A program made the translations under genes and the position numbers. From an uncultured Acetatifactor sp. (GTDB lineage Bacteria; Bacillota; Clostridia; Lachnospirales; Lachnospiraceae): a DNA stretch of 64,000 nt. The stretch is from contig CATKYJ010000001.1 in assembly GCA_949840885.1 (NCBI GenBank), positions 124,001 to 188,000 of the forward strand. Reading direction: 5' to 3'. Positions 8,466 through 17,383 of this stretch are shown piece by piece; the stretch's first letter is position 1, and each line of letters opens with the position of its first letter. The notes beneath the pieces were generated by a model. It saw only the letters and a program-made list of their open reading frames with translations, ran no database searches and was not told where the DNA came from.

Positions 8466-9669
8466 GAATTTCCAGCAGTTCGAAAGCTCTCTGCATGTAC
8501 CTGTTCTGATCGGTGAGTCTCCAGATCAGGCCTGAGCGGTAGTTCTCAATCATCAGCAGACTGATGCCCTTATCGATGCCGATATATCTGTCCGAAAACC
8601 AGGCCGGCTCCACGTCCAGATTATAAGCATCCAGAAAACCGTACTTTCCCTGAAGCTGCGGCATGGACGCATAATGCCGCGCCGCGCTCTCCACCTCCTC
8701 CGGGCAGAAAGGCATGGAGCCAATGGCGCCGCAGGGAGGAACGGTTCCGTCCGCTTCGTTTTTGTCATTGCCCACGCAGGGAAGCGCTCCCTGGGCCCCG
8801 GAATAGCCGTGGGGCGTCATGCAGGCAGTCATGCCCCAGGCGTCCGCGCCGTACGTTTTCTTCTGTCCCGGGTTGTCGATACAGTACTGCCTGGCCGCTT
8901 TTGCAGCCCGCCTGGAATTCTCGTACCAGTCGATGCCCCTGCGGTCCCGCTTCCCCTGCAGGTTTAGAAAGGCGTGGGAAAACTGATAGACAAACAGGCC
9001 GCCGCAGTAGCTGTGGTAGATCAGTCCGCTGTCCTTATATACATCGCAGAACAGAGGACAGTCATAAAACAGGGAGGGAGGCACCGGATGCTCCGGCGCG
9101 GCCACCCCCAGAAAATACATGATAAACTGTTCCGCATAGTGGTCCCAGTGCCCGAAATGCCCCTCTTTCTCATTATAGCCCATATAATACTGGTTCAGCC
9201 TCGGATCCCGGTACCAGTCCCAGTCCACCTCCCCATACAGCTCCTCCCAGAGCCTCATGCACTCCCCGCCGAAGTACTCCCCTGCCGCCATGGCGCCCAT
9301 GAGAAGCAGCGCCGTATCGATGACGGACAATTCGCAGCCGCCGTATCTGGATGCATCCTCCATATGCAGGAAATGATAAAAAAAGCCGTGGACCCTTTCC
9401 GCCCGTTCTTTCATGGTGACAAGGGTGCCCACAGCCCGCCTTTCCGCCTCCTGTCTGCTCACATATCCCCTGTGCGCGCCTATAGCCAGTCCGGCCAGCC
9501 CGTATCCCACTGAGGCCACGGAGCACATATCCCGCTTCACATCATTGTCCCTGATCAGTCCGTAACTCTCCCCGGATTCACTGACCTCATTCCAGAAGAA
9601 CCCGAAGCACTTTCTCTCCTCTTCCTCCAGAATCTTGCTTACTTTTCTGTCTTCCATATACTGTTCCAT
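8461..9669 (-). CDS. Cytoplasmic GH144 enzyme (glucoamylase-like domain, PF10091)
   Basis: Enzyme of 402 residues with an (alpha/alpha)6-type GH144 domain. Known family members act on beta-1,2-glucan as endo-glucanase or as a sophorose-releasing enzyme. Recognisable segments are SYGLIRDN, YGLAGLAIGAHRGYVS, the family-typical stretch after YENSRRAAKAARQYC, and near the C terminus PAWFSDRYIGIDKGISLLM. The start at 9669 was chosen because GGAGGGATA directly precedes that ATG; an upstream ATG (9708) lacks a site. No signal peptide, so it acts on imported oligosaccharides. It is the last gene of the 22-kb operon and is related to the secreted copy at 25900-27321. Confidence 0.85.
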   Translation of the reverse strand: MEQYMEDRKVSKILEEEERKCFGFFWNEVSESGESYGLIRDNDVKRDMCSVASVGYGLAGLAIGAHRGYVSRQEAERRAVGTLVTMKERAERVHGFFYHFLHMEDASRYGGCELSVIDTALLLMGAMAAGEYFGGECMRLWEELYGEVDWDWYRDPRLNQYYMGYNEKEGHFGHWDHYAEQFIMYFLGVAAPEHPVPPSLFYDCPLFCDVYKDSGLIYHSYCGGLFVYQFSHAFLNLQGKRDRRGIDWYENSRRAAKAARQYCIDNPGQKKTYGADAWGMTACMTPHGYSGAQGALPCVGNDKNEADGTVPPCGAIGSMPFCPEEVESAARHYASMPQLQGKYGFLDAYNLDVEPAWFSDRYIGIDKGISLLMIENYRSGLIWRLTDQNRYMQRAFELLEIR

Positions 9670-9833
9670 TATCCCTCCGGCCCGCCCATACCGCAAGCCA
9701 CAGTCCATCTCTTTCCTTTCCCAATATCCTCAGCCCGGGCCTGTCATGCTTTCACACAAGCCCGGTTCCAAAACCCGTTTCCCCTTATTCAATCATTTCT
9801 CTCCGTATATTTACTCCGTGTTGGCGGGCTTTG

Positions 9834-10826
9834 TCAGACCCTGGCTTTGATGCAGCTTTCCCTCTGAATCAGGGAGGTGGGCAGCAGGATACGCCTGCTC
9901 TCCTCTCCTTTCATCATTCCCAAAAGAGTCTGCGCCGCGATCTCCCCCAGTTCGCACAGAGGACGGTGCACAGTAGTCAGGCGGGGGGTCATGACCGCGC
10001 TTTTCTCGATATCATCCACGCCAATGACAGAAATATCTTCCGGCACCCGAAGTTTCAGCTCCTGCAAAGCCCTGATGCATCCGATGGCCATCTCGTCGTT
10101 AAACGCAAAGACAACTTCCGGGCGATTCCCTCCTTTGATGAACTCCGCGGTTCTATGGTAAGCCGTCTCCTCCTGCCAGTCGCCCTCAATACACCATCCG
10201 GCCGGGCAGTCCAGCCCAAAGGTCTCCACAGCCTGGCGAAAGCCCGCCATTCTGCGCTCACCGTCAAATCCCTTTCCCACCAGGCAGGCCACCCTTTTCA
10301 GATTCAGGCTGTTGATATACTCTCCCGCCCGAAAGGCGCTGTCCTCATTATCAATCAGTACCGTAGAAACAAACGGCGCTTCCAGTTCCCGATCCAGAAC
10401 CACCACCGGACACTGGGCGCTTGCCAGCAGACTGATCACATCGTTTGGTATCTTCTCCGCGAAAATGATGGCTCCGTCCACCATCCTTTCCAAAAGGAGC
10501 CTGCTGATATGGGTAATGTCCTGCATGGGCCCGCATTTTGCCGCGATCATTTCCTGTCCGTGCCGGTCCATCTCGCTCTCAATCCCCCGCATCACCTCGC
10601 CGTATACCACGCCGTACAGGGAATTGGCAAAATACCCGATAAAACCGTTTTTCCGGTTCTTCAGGCTTTTTGCCATCCCGTTTGGCACATAGCCCAGTTC
10701 TTTCACAATCTCCATAATCTTCTGTTTCTTCTCTTTACTTACAGGGCCTGTGTGATTCAGTGCGTAAGATACTGTGGAAATCGAAACCCCCGCCGCCTCT
10801 GCTACATCCTTGATCGTTACCGCCAT
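9834..10826 (-). CDS. LacI-family regulator of the beta-1,2-glucan operon
   Basis: Regulator of 330 residues: helix-turn-helix TIKDVAEAAGVSISTVSYAL (4-23), hinge GYVPNGMAKSLK, and a ligand-binding domain ending in ISVIGVDDIEKSAVMTPRLT. It follows the GH35 gene by only 6 bp; the start is preceded by TGATAAAGG, a poor ribosome binding site, so translation is probably coupled to the gene upstream. It sits inside the operon it probably controls, about 20 kb from the candidate operator at 30819-30834. The ligand is inferred to be a sophoro-oligosaccharide. Confidence 0.87.
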   Translation of the reverse strand: MAVTIKDVAEAAGVSISTVSYALNHTGPVSKEKKQKIMEIVKELGYVPNGMAKSLKNRKNGFIGYFANSLYGVVYGEVMRGIESEMDRHGQEMIAAKCGPMQDITHISRLLLERMVDGAIIFAEKIPNDVISLLASAQCPVVVLDRELEAPFVSTVLIDNEDSAFRAGEYINSLNLKRVACLVGKGFDGERRMAGFRQAVETFGLDCPAGWCIEGDWQEETAYHRTAEFIKGGNRPEVVFAFNDEMAIGCIRALQELKLRVPEDISVIGVDDIEKSAVMTPRLTTVHRPLCELGEIAAQTLLGMMKGEESRRILLPTSLIQRESCIKARV

Positions 10827-10832
10827 CCTTTA

Positions 10833-13268
10833 TCAGCGCATATCCTTACCGGGGCCGCAGCTGATCTCAAGGGTCTCCTCCCCGCACCTTGCGTCCCTCA
10901 GGCTATAGATATACGTTTTCTCCTCCTTCTCCTCTATTCTGCAGTCATCCCCCGAAATGCCCAGCCCCGTCCCCTCCAGGACGATGACATCCTCTCTCTG
11001 GGACAGCCGGAAAGTCAGTTTTCCCGGCCCTGCCTCCAGAATCTCTGCGGTAGAATACAGAATCTTCACGCCTTCTATTTTCAGACAAAGGGGCAACAAC
11101 AATCCTTCCCGGGCTCCCAGCCGGATTTTTCTGCTTTCAAATAATGCTTCTCCATTATACCAGATTCCACATTCTTTTGCAAAAAAATCCAGATTCAGAA
11201 TATGGAGATACTTTTCCCCTCTCTCGTTCCCATTGATGTCCAGGAAGACACCGCCGTATTCCGCATCCTCGGAAAGTCTGCAGGATGCCCCCAGATATTC
11301 CATCAGCCGCCGGATGCCCGGCCGGTTTCCGATATAGGGGGCGGAGAGAATGGCTGTCTTCCCTTTTCCGGTCTTTTTGATCAGGCCGCAGGCACCGCCG
11401 TCCACAGCCGCCCGCAGGAACACTTCCGCTCCCTCCGCCGTGAAAGTCTCGGCCTCTCCCACGCGCACCTCCGCGTACTCTCCCCAGATGCCCTCCGGCT
11501 GCACGCTAAGGCTGGGAAGCTTTCCCTCGTCCAGTTCTGTCGCCACATGGATGCCGGTTCTGTCCGCCAGGATCCTGCAGGGTCTCCCCTCCATGTCCAT
11601 CACGGGCATGCGCCCGCACAGAAGCAGGCTCCCGCCATTCTCCGCAAAGTCCGCCAGCCTCTTTTGGACTTTTTCGTCCATGTAGTCCGCGCTGAACAGG
11701 AACAGAACCCCCTTTTCCTCCGTCCAGTCTCCGTCCTCCTGCAGGTTTACGCCGCCGAAAGCATAGTGGTTTTGCAAAAGCATTTTGGTAAAGGTGTTCC
11801 ATCCGCTGCCGATCCTGCGCCTTGAAAGCTCCTCCACCATAGCCTTTTCCCGCCCGGAGCCGGGATAACAGTATTCCGTCATAAAGTAATCGGGGATAAA
11901 GCCTACCCGCACATTGTCCCGCTCTTCTCTCATGTCCCCCAGGAAGCTGCTGCCGGCCAGCAGCACTCTGGCATTCCTGCGGATTCTGTCATAGGTATAG
12001 CTCAGCTTTCCCTCCGGGTTCACGGGAGCAGTGAAGCCGTGCCTCTCCCCGGTGATGGCAATCCGGTTGTTGCCGTCTTTCCGGGGCTTTTTTAACAGCA
12101 TATTCCTGCCCCCGGTAAAGAGATAATGGTTGATAAGGCGGTTTCCCTGAGCGATGCACATTCTGGCGGTAAAGTCGGCGTCCGCTATATCCAGTCTTCC
12201 GTTGCCGCTTTCATCATAGTCCGCCTCCCCGCTCTGGAATTCAAAGCTGGCCAGGGGCATGTTCTGTCTGTTCACCGCCTCCATATAGCAGTGAATCAGG
12301 TATAAATCCTGCACATTTTCCAGGCGCAGCCCGGACAGATAGATATCGGAGCCTGCCCAGAAGCTGTCCGACTGTCCGTAGGCCTCCATCAGCTGGCTGA
12401 TTCCCACAGGGAAAGTATACCCGCGCCCTCCGCCGGTTCCGTGGATATTGATCAGGAAAGGAATGTCCCTGACTCCGTATTTTTCCGCCATATCCTTGAG
12501 CACCGCCGCATATTCCGCGTATCTGCGGCGCATATAATGTCCCAGATCCCTGTGGAGCTCTAAGGCATAGCCCTCCCCGGGCTGCTCATAGGCCTTTCTC
12601 CTGACGTCCGGCAGTCCGTTCCGGAAAGGATAACGCCTTTCCAGCTCCTCTTCCCCCCAATTCTTTCGCAGCCAGTCCTCAAATCCTGCCACAGTCACAT
12701 CGGTGAGATCCGGCGTGTTGGAGACCCAGGACAGCATCCCGATCTCATTGTCCAGCTGACAGGCAATCACGTTTCCGCCCTTTGTGATCAGATGCCTCTC
12801 CAGGACAGGCATGATCTTTGCATACCATTTATCCACACAGGCCAGAAAATCCGGCGCCAGATAATCCAGGGTCTTGGTAGGAGCCGTCCGGTGGTCCCAT
12901 CCGGTGGGAACCAGCCCGGGATACCGCTCGGCCACCCAGTAGGGAATCCCCTCATTCTTCATTTCCGCCATGATAAAGGGGCCGGGCCTGCCGATAAAGT
13001 ACAGGCCGTTGTCCCGGCAGAGCCGGATAAATTCCTCCACATCCAGATTCTCCCGCTCCTGCCCGAAATCAAAGACTCCCTCCTCTTCCTCGTGGCACAG
13101 CCATGGAATGTAGGAGGCCACCGCGTTCAGGCCCGCCTCCTTTAGCTTTGACAGCCGATCCTGCCATTCCTCTTTTTTCAGTCTGTAATAATGCACTTCG
13201 CCGGAGATGATGATCTCCGGCATGCCGTTTATGAATACTTTTCCGTCCCTTACTTCAATGCTGCCCAT
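10833..13268 (-). CDS. Divergent GH35-family enzyme, possibly acting on beta-1,2-glucosides
   Basis: Protein of 811 residues with a clan GH-A barrel of GH35 type at the N terminus (ISGEVHYYRLKKEEWQDRL, IPWLCHEEEEGVFDF, GRPGPFIMAEM). The acid/base region reads CQLDNEIGML in place of QVENEYG. The probable nucleophile region is SFEFQSGE rather than the classical TEFWVGWF. The C-terminal half is beta-rich. No signal peptide. A GH35 member from Ignavibacterium has been described as a beta-1,2-glucosyltransferase; the operon context suggests a comparable role here, but beta-galactosidase activity cannot be excluded. Start ATG at 13268 has GAGGAG 5 nt upstream. Confidence 0.75.
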   Translation of the reverse strand: MGSIEVRDGKVFINGMPEIIISGEVHYYRLKKEEWQDRLSKLKEAGLNAVASYIPWLCHEEEEGVFDFGQERENLDVEEFIRLCRDNGLYFIGRPGPFIMAEMKNEGIPYWVAERYPGLVPTGWDHRTAPTKTLDYLAPDFLACVDKWYAKIMPVLERHLITKGGNVIACQLDNEIGMLSWVSNTPDLTDVTVAGFEDWLRKNWGEEELERRYPFRNGLPDVRRKAYEQPGEGYALELHRDLGHYMRRRYAEYAAVLKDMAEKYGVRDIPFLINIHGTGGGRGYTFPVGISQLMEAYGQSDSFWAGSDIYLSGLRLENVQDLYLIHCYMEAVNRQNMPLASFEFQSGEADYDESGNGRLDIADADFTARMCIAQGNRLINHYLFTGGRNMLLKKPRKDGNNRIAITGERHGFTAPVNPEGKLSYTYDRIRRNARVLLAGSSFLGDMREERDNVRVGFIPDYFMTEYCYPGSGREKAMVEELSRRRIGSGWNTFTKMLLQNHYAFGGVNLQEDGDWTEEKGVLFLFSADYMDEKVQKRLADFAENGGSLLLCGRMPVMDMEGRPCRILADRTGIHVATELDEGKLPSLSVQPEGIWGEYAEVRVGEAETFTAEGAEVFLRAAVDGGACGLIKKTGKGKTAILSAPYIGNRPGIRRLMEYLGASCRLSEDAEYGGVFLDINGNERGEKYLHILNLDFFAKECGIWYNGEALFESRKIRLGAREGLLLPLCLKIEGVKILYSTAEILEAGPGKLTFRLSQREDVIVLEGTGLGISGDDCRIEEKEEKTYIYSLRDARCGEETLEISCGPGKDMR

Positions 13269-13285
13269 ACACACTCCTCTATATA

Positions 13286-14215
13286 CTATTCTCCTGTAAT
13301 ACCCGTTTTCTCGATTCCCTCAATAAACTGCCTCTGGGCGCAGAAGTACAGAAGCAACAGCGGCAGCATGATCAGGAAAGTACCAGCCATCTGGACGGCT
13401 TCATTGGCCGTCACTCCCGTCCCGGCCTCTGAGGCGCTGATCATCTTATTGAAAGTCTCCACAAAGTTTTCAAGCTTCATCGGCAGCGTCTTGATATTCG
13501 CGCCGAAATACAGAGAACCCAGATAGGTTTCGTTCCAGTACCAGACCACCGACAGCAGAAAGCTGATCAGGAAGCCCGGTTTTGCCACGGGAACGGCTAT
13601 CTTCGTAAAAATCACAATCTGGTTTGCGCCGTCAATCTCAGCCGCCTCCGTGAGGGAAACCGGCATCTGCTGGAAAAAGAGAACGAAGATCAGCACGAAA
13701 ATCGCGCTCTTCATGCCCTGGCCGAACACCGCCGGCAGCAGATAGGCTTTCAGGCTGTAGAGAATCCCCAGGTTCCGGTACATCAGAAACTGCGGGATCA
13801 TGGTAATCTGTGAGGGAATGATAAAGGTGGCCAGAATCAGCCCGAACAGGATATTCTTCCCCCTGAACTTATACCTGGCGATTCCGTAGCCTGTCAGCGC
13901 GCACACCAAAGTCTGCAGCAGAGCCGGAAGCACGCTGACATAGATGGTGGTCACAAGCGTACTCCCGTATCCCAGGACCTCCATGGCCCGGGTGAAATTT
14001 GAAACCTCAAAGCCGTAGGGCACCCAGCTGACCAAAGGATTCACCAGATCGTCCGAGGTCATGAAGCTCATGCTGATCATCTTCAGCAGCGGATAGAGAA
14101 ATACGAATCCCGTAATGCACAGGAAAACGTATAAAGCTATTTTGGTGCCTATCCTGACCACACTGTGCCTGTCAGGCCGAAATTTTATCCCTGACTTTCT
14201 TTTTGCCTTGCTCAA
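13286..14215 (-). CDS. Carbohydrate ABC transporter permease (MalG-like), pair 2
   Basis: CUT1-type permease of 309 residues, about six membrane segments starting near residue 25. The EAA loop reads TEAAEIDGANQIVIFTKI. Starts with TTG, supported by GGAGG 7 nt upstream and by the fit with the upstream stop. Cotranscribed with the other permease of the pair (gap 14 bp). Last transporter gene before the GH35 enzyme. Confidence 0.85.
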   Translation of the reverse strand: MSKAKRKSGIKFRPDRHSVVRIGTKIALYVFLCITGFVFLYPLLKMISMSFMTSDDLVNPLVSWVPYGFEVSNFTRAMEVLGYGSTLVTTIYVSVLPALLQTLVCALTGYGIARYKFRGKNILFGLILATFIIPSQITMIPQFLMYRNLGILYSLKAYLLPAVFGQGMKSAIFVLIFVLFFQQMPVSLTEAAEIDGANQIVIFTKIAVPVAKPGFLISFLLSVVWYWNETYLGSLYFGANIKTLPMKLENFVETFNKMISASEAGTGVTANEAVQMAGTFLIMLPLLLLYFCAQRQFIEGIEKTGITGE

Positions 14216-14229
14216 TCCTACACCTCCTA

Positions 14230-15207
14230 CTAATCACGGTACCTTTTGCTCTCCCGGTACAGCTTCTTTAAGTTCCTGTCCTGGGCTTTCTTCAGCCTGC
14301 GCGCACGTTTCAGTTCCAGCTTCGCCGCTTTTGTGTTCCCGTATATGGCCTCCTTGCGGGGTCCGTAGAGCAGCATGAAGAACCCGATCACCAATAGCAG
14401 TACCACGAAGTAGATCCATGCCTGAGCGGAAGAATAGCCCAGCCCCAGGCTGGTCTGGAACATATTGCCCTGGATGGTGGTGATGACCTCATTGGTATCA
14501 AAGGTGGATATGGTCACAATGGTATATATGATGCAGATCACGATCATGCTGCGCAGATTGGGAAGCGTTACTTTCCAGAAGCATTCCCAGCCGGAAGCGC
14601 CATCCATATACGCCGCCTCATACATAGGCTTGTCGATCTTCTGTAAAGCGGACAAAAGCAGCAGGATCTGCACCCCCGAGAACCAAAGGGTCATCACAAA
14701 GGAATCAATCAATGTCTTCAGCAATCCCCCCGCCGTCTCCGGCAGCATGTCAAGGACGCTCTTAATGACCGTGTTGGTGTCCGCCCCCTGGATGGCCATC
14801 ATGCCCATATCAATAAATTTGTCAATGATGGGCCCGCTGATAATGATTACCGGCAGGAAGAACAGGGTCCTGAATATCCCTCTTCCACGGATCTCCTTGC
14901 TTAATATCAGCGCCACGGCAATAGCAAAAACGATCACGATAGGTACCTGCAGGACAATCTCCCCCACATAATTCAGGAGGATCTTGGGAAAGGTCACGTC
15001 TCCCAGAAAAGCTTTCCGGTAATTGTCAATCCCTACCGGCTCCGTGACCAGCCCCGTGGCGGAGATCACCACGGAGTCAAAACTCATTTTCAATGTACTT
15101 GCAATCGGATACAGGGTAAACACCGCAAATCCGATCAGCCAGGGAACCTCGCACAGCCATCCGCGAATGTTGTTCCTTGTGCTTCTGGAAATTCTACCTT
15201 TACTCAT
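14230..15207 (-). CDS. Sugar ABC transporter permease (MalF-like), pair 2
   Basis: Permease of 325 residues. Six membrane segments, EAA loop YEAAYMDGASGWECFWKVTLP. The C terminus is unusual: after the last membrane helix comes a cytoplasmic tail of about 45 residues rich in Lys/Arg (RARRLKKAQDRNLKKLYRES), which could sit at the membrane surface or bind a partner. It follows the DUF5696-like gene by 10 bp. The operon has two permease pairs, so this pair may serve the second binding protein or a distinct complex with the DUF5696-like and NHL/YIP1 proteins. Confidence 0.83.
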   Translation of the reverse strand: MSKGRISRSTRNNIRGWLCEVPWLIGFAVFTLYPIASTLKMSFDSVVISATGLVTEPVGIDNYRKAFLGDVTFPKILLNYVGEIVLQVPIVIVFAIAVALILSKEIRGRGIFRTLFFLPVIIISGPIIDKFIDMGMMAIQGADTNTVIKSVLDMLPETAGGLLKTLIDSFVMTLWFSGVQILLLLSALQKIDKPMYEAAYMDGASGWECFWKVTLPNLRSMIVICIIYTIVTISTFDTNEVITTIQGNMFQTSLGLGYSSAQAWIYFVVLLLVIGFFMLLYGPRKEAIYGNTKAAKLELKRARRLKKAQDRNLKKLYRESKRYRD

Positions 15208-15217
15208 ACCCCAACTC

Positions 15218-17383
15218 CTATCTGGCCGCGGCAGCGGTATTCACCAAATAGCTTTCCCCGCCCACAGTCACGCCATCGCCGGTCCAGTCCGTCTTCCCAT
15301 AGTTCACATAGATACTGACACCATTGTCATAATCCACCCGCACCACATCCTCAGCCAGCACCACACGATCCTCCATGCACGCTCCCGACACGCTCCCAAG
15401 ACCCTCTTTGATCTCCCCGTATTCCCGGATGATGGAATCTTTCCACACCGCATACTGAGAGCTGTAGATCCAGGAGGAAGCCGTGTCGATCAGCTCCACC
15501 GAATCCTCATAGGTCACATACCAGGTAGGATATGCCCCGTATTCCACGCACTGCAACAGATCAAGCTTTGCGTTGGCATGAAAGTTCCAGCCCTCCGAGT
15601 AATAGGGAATGCATCCTTTCAGCACGATCTGCATAAAGGGCACTGTCTGCGTAAAAATATAGTAATTGCTGGAACCTGATGGCATATCATAAATGGCGCC
15701 GCAGCGCTCCCAGATATAGGCAAAAGGCGCGTACAGGTTCAGGCTCATTCCCGCGGTGTCTGCCTGCTTCCAGAGCCTTACCGCGTCCGCCCTTGTGGAG
15801 ACGGCCTTTCTGTTCCAGTTGGAATAGGGAGTTCTGCCGAAAGCGTCCAAGGACAGGATCGTCATCCCCATGCCCGATGCCTTCTTGGCAAATTTATTCA
15901 GCGCATTGGCAGTGTAGGAGGGCGCAAGCCAGTTGAAAGCCCCATTGTCAAAGGATTCCAGCATGGTGCGGTTGATTGCCTGGGCCTCGTCCTTATTGCC
16001 GTATCCGCCCACTTCCTCGTATCCCCTAGTAAAATCCGCGTACAGCGATACGTCAATTCCCAGTTCCGTGAGCGCTTGGATCTCTTTCTTCCAGGCGGAT
16101 TTGGAACCGGTCTTCCCGCTGAATGAAAAGGCGGAGGGACCTGCCCCCGAGGCGCCGTCCCCCGAGTATCCTCTCAGCACAACGTTCATATCCGAAAGCC
16201 CTGCGCCGCAAAGCTCCTGCAGGATTTCGCGGGTCTGCTCCAATGTAGTCATGGTCACTGTCTTTGAGCCTATGAGCCCCTTTTCCTGCTCGGACAGCAC
16301 CATTTCCAGCCTTACGGGCACGGCATCCCCGCCGTTTTGCTTCGTGAGCTTTCCGCCCTCAAGCAGCCATTGTCTGTAGGCTTTGGCAATCCCCACATAA
16401 TCCGCCTCCTCACCGGACAGCAGCACATATGTGACGCCAAAGCTTCCGGGATTTTTCTCCTCCTGGTTTGACGTCAGGCTGCTTCCGCTCTGGCTGAGCT
16501 TCATCTGATAGGTTTCCCGCAGGATGAACTTGGGCTGGATCAGGTTATAGGGTGTGCGGATTCCGCTGGCCTGGGCTAAGATTTTACAGTATTCATCCCC
16601 CTCTGTCACAATCCCCGCAATGCCCTGCTTCCCCTCCTCCAGGATGCTTCCGAAAACGGGCATATAGATTTCTTCCGCAGGCTTTAGCATGCCATTCACA
16701 TCGGCGCTTTTGAATGCCCCCAGCCCTAAGTCGCTGCCATAGATCTGCTTTTCATAATTTTCCGCGGCCACGGTCTTCGTGCCCGTGGAGATCAGCGCGC
16801 CGCACCCGTCCGGCACAAACAGATACCCGTTATTGTCATATCCGTAGCTGGATCCCAGAAAAGGATATACAAAAATGCTTTGGAGCCTGTCTGCGCTCTC
16901 CGGAGATTCCTCTATGGACGCTTCCGGAATCAGTACCCGAATCCCGTTCTCCGTCAGCGTCACCTCTATCTCAAAGCTGATTCCGTCCGAAAAGCCGATG
17001 GTGCTTCGGAACCCGTCTTCCATCCCCTGTGAGTTTACCCTGGCGCCATCCTCCGTTATGCTCAGGGTCTTCACATTCCCGTTTTCCAGCCTGCATTCCA
17101 CCGAAATGCCGGACTGTCTCATCCCTGCATAGGTGGCGTTCAGGTCGCCCTCCTGCGGCTCGGGCCCGCAGGAGTCGTATACATAGCCTCCGTCCTTATC
17201 CCGGATCCGGATGGCCAGGGACTCCGGCTGATAGTACAGCTCCAGACGGTCGTTCTCCGCCGCCAGTTCATAGCCCGCTTCCTGCGCACTGGCCCTGGCT
17301 GGCGCCGTAAGGCCAAGCAACCCGCTGGCTAACAGCGTCCCAAGCGCCATGGCAACCCTGTACCATGCTTTTTTCTTACACAC
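15218..17383 (-). CDS. Secreted DUF5696-like protein, possible glycoside hydrolase fold
   Basis: Protein of 721 residues with a signal peptide (MCKKKAWYRVAMALGTLLASGLLGLTAPARASAQ, cut near 34, no lipobox). The first 300 residues look like a beta-sandwich. The middle part (about 340-640) has alternating strands and helices such as RLEMVLSEQEKGL, DVSLYADFTRGYEEVGG and MTILSLDAFGRTPY, as expected of a TIM barrel; acidic residues in DADFTRGY-like and LDAFG positions could be catalytic. I recognise this as the DUF5696 type often found beside YIP1 and permease genes; its function is unknown. GTG start, overlapping the upstream gene by 8 bp with AAGGAGGTGG in front. It may process or hand over glycan on the outer surface. 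Confidence 0.68.
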   Translation of the reverse strand: MCKKKAWYRVAMALGTLLASGLLGLTAPARASAQEAGYELAAENDRLELYYQPESLAIRIRDKDGGYVYDSCGPEPQEGDLNATYAGMRQSGISVECRLENGNVKTLSITEDGARVNSQGMEDGFRSTIGFSDGISFEIEVTLTENGIRVLIPEASIEESPESADRLQSIFVYPFLGSSYGYDNNGYLFVPDGCGALISTGTKTVAAENYEKQIYGSDLGLGAFKSADVNGMLKPAEEIYMPVFGSILEEGKQGIAGIVTEGDEYCKILAQASGIRTPYNLIQPKFILRETYQMKLSQSGSSLTSNQEEKNPGSFGVTYVLLSGEEADYVGIAKAYRQWLLEGGKLTKQNGGDAVPVRLEMVLSEQEKGLIGSKTVTMTTLEQTREILQELCGAGLSDMNVVLRGYSGDGASGAGPSAFSFSGKTGSKSAWKKEIQALTELGIDVSLYADFTRGYEEVGGYGNKDEAQAINRTMLESFDNGAFNWLAPSYTANALNKFAKKASGMGMTILSLDAFGRTPYSNWNRKAVSTRADAVRLWKQADTAGMSLNLYAPFAYIWERCGAIYDMPSGSSNYYIFTQTVPFMQIVLKGCIPYYSEGWNFHANAKLDLLQCVEYGAYPTWYVTYEDSVELIDTASSWIYSSQYAVWKDSIIREYGEIKEGLGSVSGACMEDRVVLAEDVVRVDYDNGVSIYVNYGKTDWTGDGVTVGGESYLVNTAAAAR

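Noticed and set aside
9831..11144. Plus-strand open frame of 437 codons
   Set aside because: Antisense to the LacI regulator and GH35; no recognisable protein.
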